The position numbers and the translations under genes are program-made. From Azoarcus sp031546845 (lineage in GTDB: Bacteria > Pseudomonadota > Gammaproteobacteria > Burkholderiales > Rhodocyclaceae), in contig JAVBJT010000004.1 in NCBI GenBank assembly GCA_031546845.1, positions 93,544-157,543 on the forward strand: a stretch of DNA of 64,000 nt, given 5' to 3'. How positions within the stretch are numbered: the stretch's first letter is position 1; each line of letters begins with the position of its first letter. This document shows, piece by piece, positions 63,916-64,000 of the stretch. The notes beneath the pieces are model-generated. The model did not search any database. It saw only the letters and a list, made by a program, of their open reading frames with translations, and was not told the origin of the DNA.

Positions 63916-64000
63916 ATGCTTCTCCTCAAATTGAAGTTTAGACCGCGGGCGTTACCCGGGCCCGACTTACGACTTAACTCTACCTCTCGAACGAGGGGTT
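63916..64000 (-). promoter_or_regulatory. porin upstream region, partial
   Basis: The last 85 bases hold the porin ribosome site (AGGAGA on the minus strand, at about 63922-63927) and part of its leader. The promoter is probably outside the window. Confidence 0.4.

Noticed and set aside
1..64000. CRISPR arrays, insertion sequences, rRNA and tRNA genes
   Set aside because: I saw no regularly spaced repeats, transposase frames, terminal inverted repeats or recognisable RNA gene sequences.

Overview
The window is high-GC chromosomal DNA from a Gram-negative bacterium. Gene content points to a denitrifying betaproteobacterium of Rhodocyclales/Nitrosomonadales type. The evidence is a cytochrome cd1 nitrite reductase locus, a full exosortase A (XrtA) exopolysaccharide locus, an OmpC-type betaproteobacterial porin, hopanoid genes, and a DUF3683 FAD/Fe-S oxidoreductase. 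The taxonomic call is inference from gene families; no rRNA or tRNA gene was seen.

Positions 1-13,300 carry mixed housekeeping genes. They are the 3' end of a squalene-synthase-like hopanoid gene (hpnC), a YfcG-type glutathione transferase overlapping an alpha/beta hydrolase, a MidA-type methyltransferase, a pteridine-reductase-like SDR, ttcA, a degenerate-cyclase/FHA protein, a PsiF protein, a YqaA-type membrane gene broken by an in-frame TGA, a 1288-residue oxidoreductase, and an AT-richer DKNYY-repeat protein. Positions 13,284-16,896 hold an HpnK/ChbG-type deacetylase divergent from a GT2/GT39 glycosyltransferase pair.

Positions 16,900-27,450 are the denitrification locus. nirE is divergent from nirS-nirT-cytochrome-cupredoxin. 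An AHSA1 gene follows, then nirC-nirF-nirDL-nirG-nirH, then nnrS. FNR/DNR-type boxes lie in the nirE/nirS divergent region, before nirC, and before nnrS. The first is placed symmetrically about 42 bp from candidate start sites on both sides. The genes make NirS, build its heme d1 cofactor (SUMT, siroheme decarboxylase subunits, NirF) and supply c-type cytochromes. nirJ, nirN and the nor genes are not in the window.

Positions 27,500-30,510 encode a three-gene signalling module: a PilJ-type sensor with HPt and HATPase domains, a CheY-like receiver and a CheX-like phosphatase.

Positions 30,700-62,290 are the exosortase A/exopolysaccharide locus, built as two converging operons. The plus-strand arm runs from an acyl-CoA ligase and PLP decarboxylase through a GT39/GtrA/GT2 module, a flippase, glycosyltransferases, a pyruvyl transferase and an asparagine-synthase-like protein to an AT-rich membrane protein. 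The minus-strand arm runs from the export lipoprotein, chain-length determinant, tyrosine autokinase, beta-barrel, ExeA-like ATPase, UDP-GlcNAc epimerase, deacetylase, FemAB and glycosyltransferases through exosortase A (with an EpsI domain) to the amidotransferase and O-ligase. No PEP-CTERM substrate protein and no prsK/prsR regulators were seen. A porin with its own terminator ends the window.
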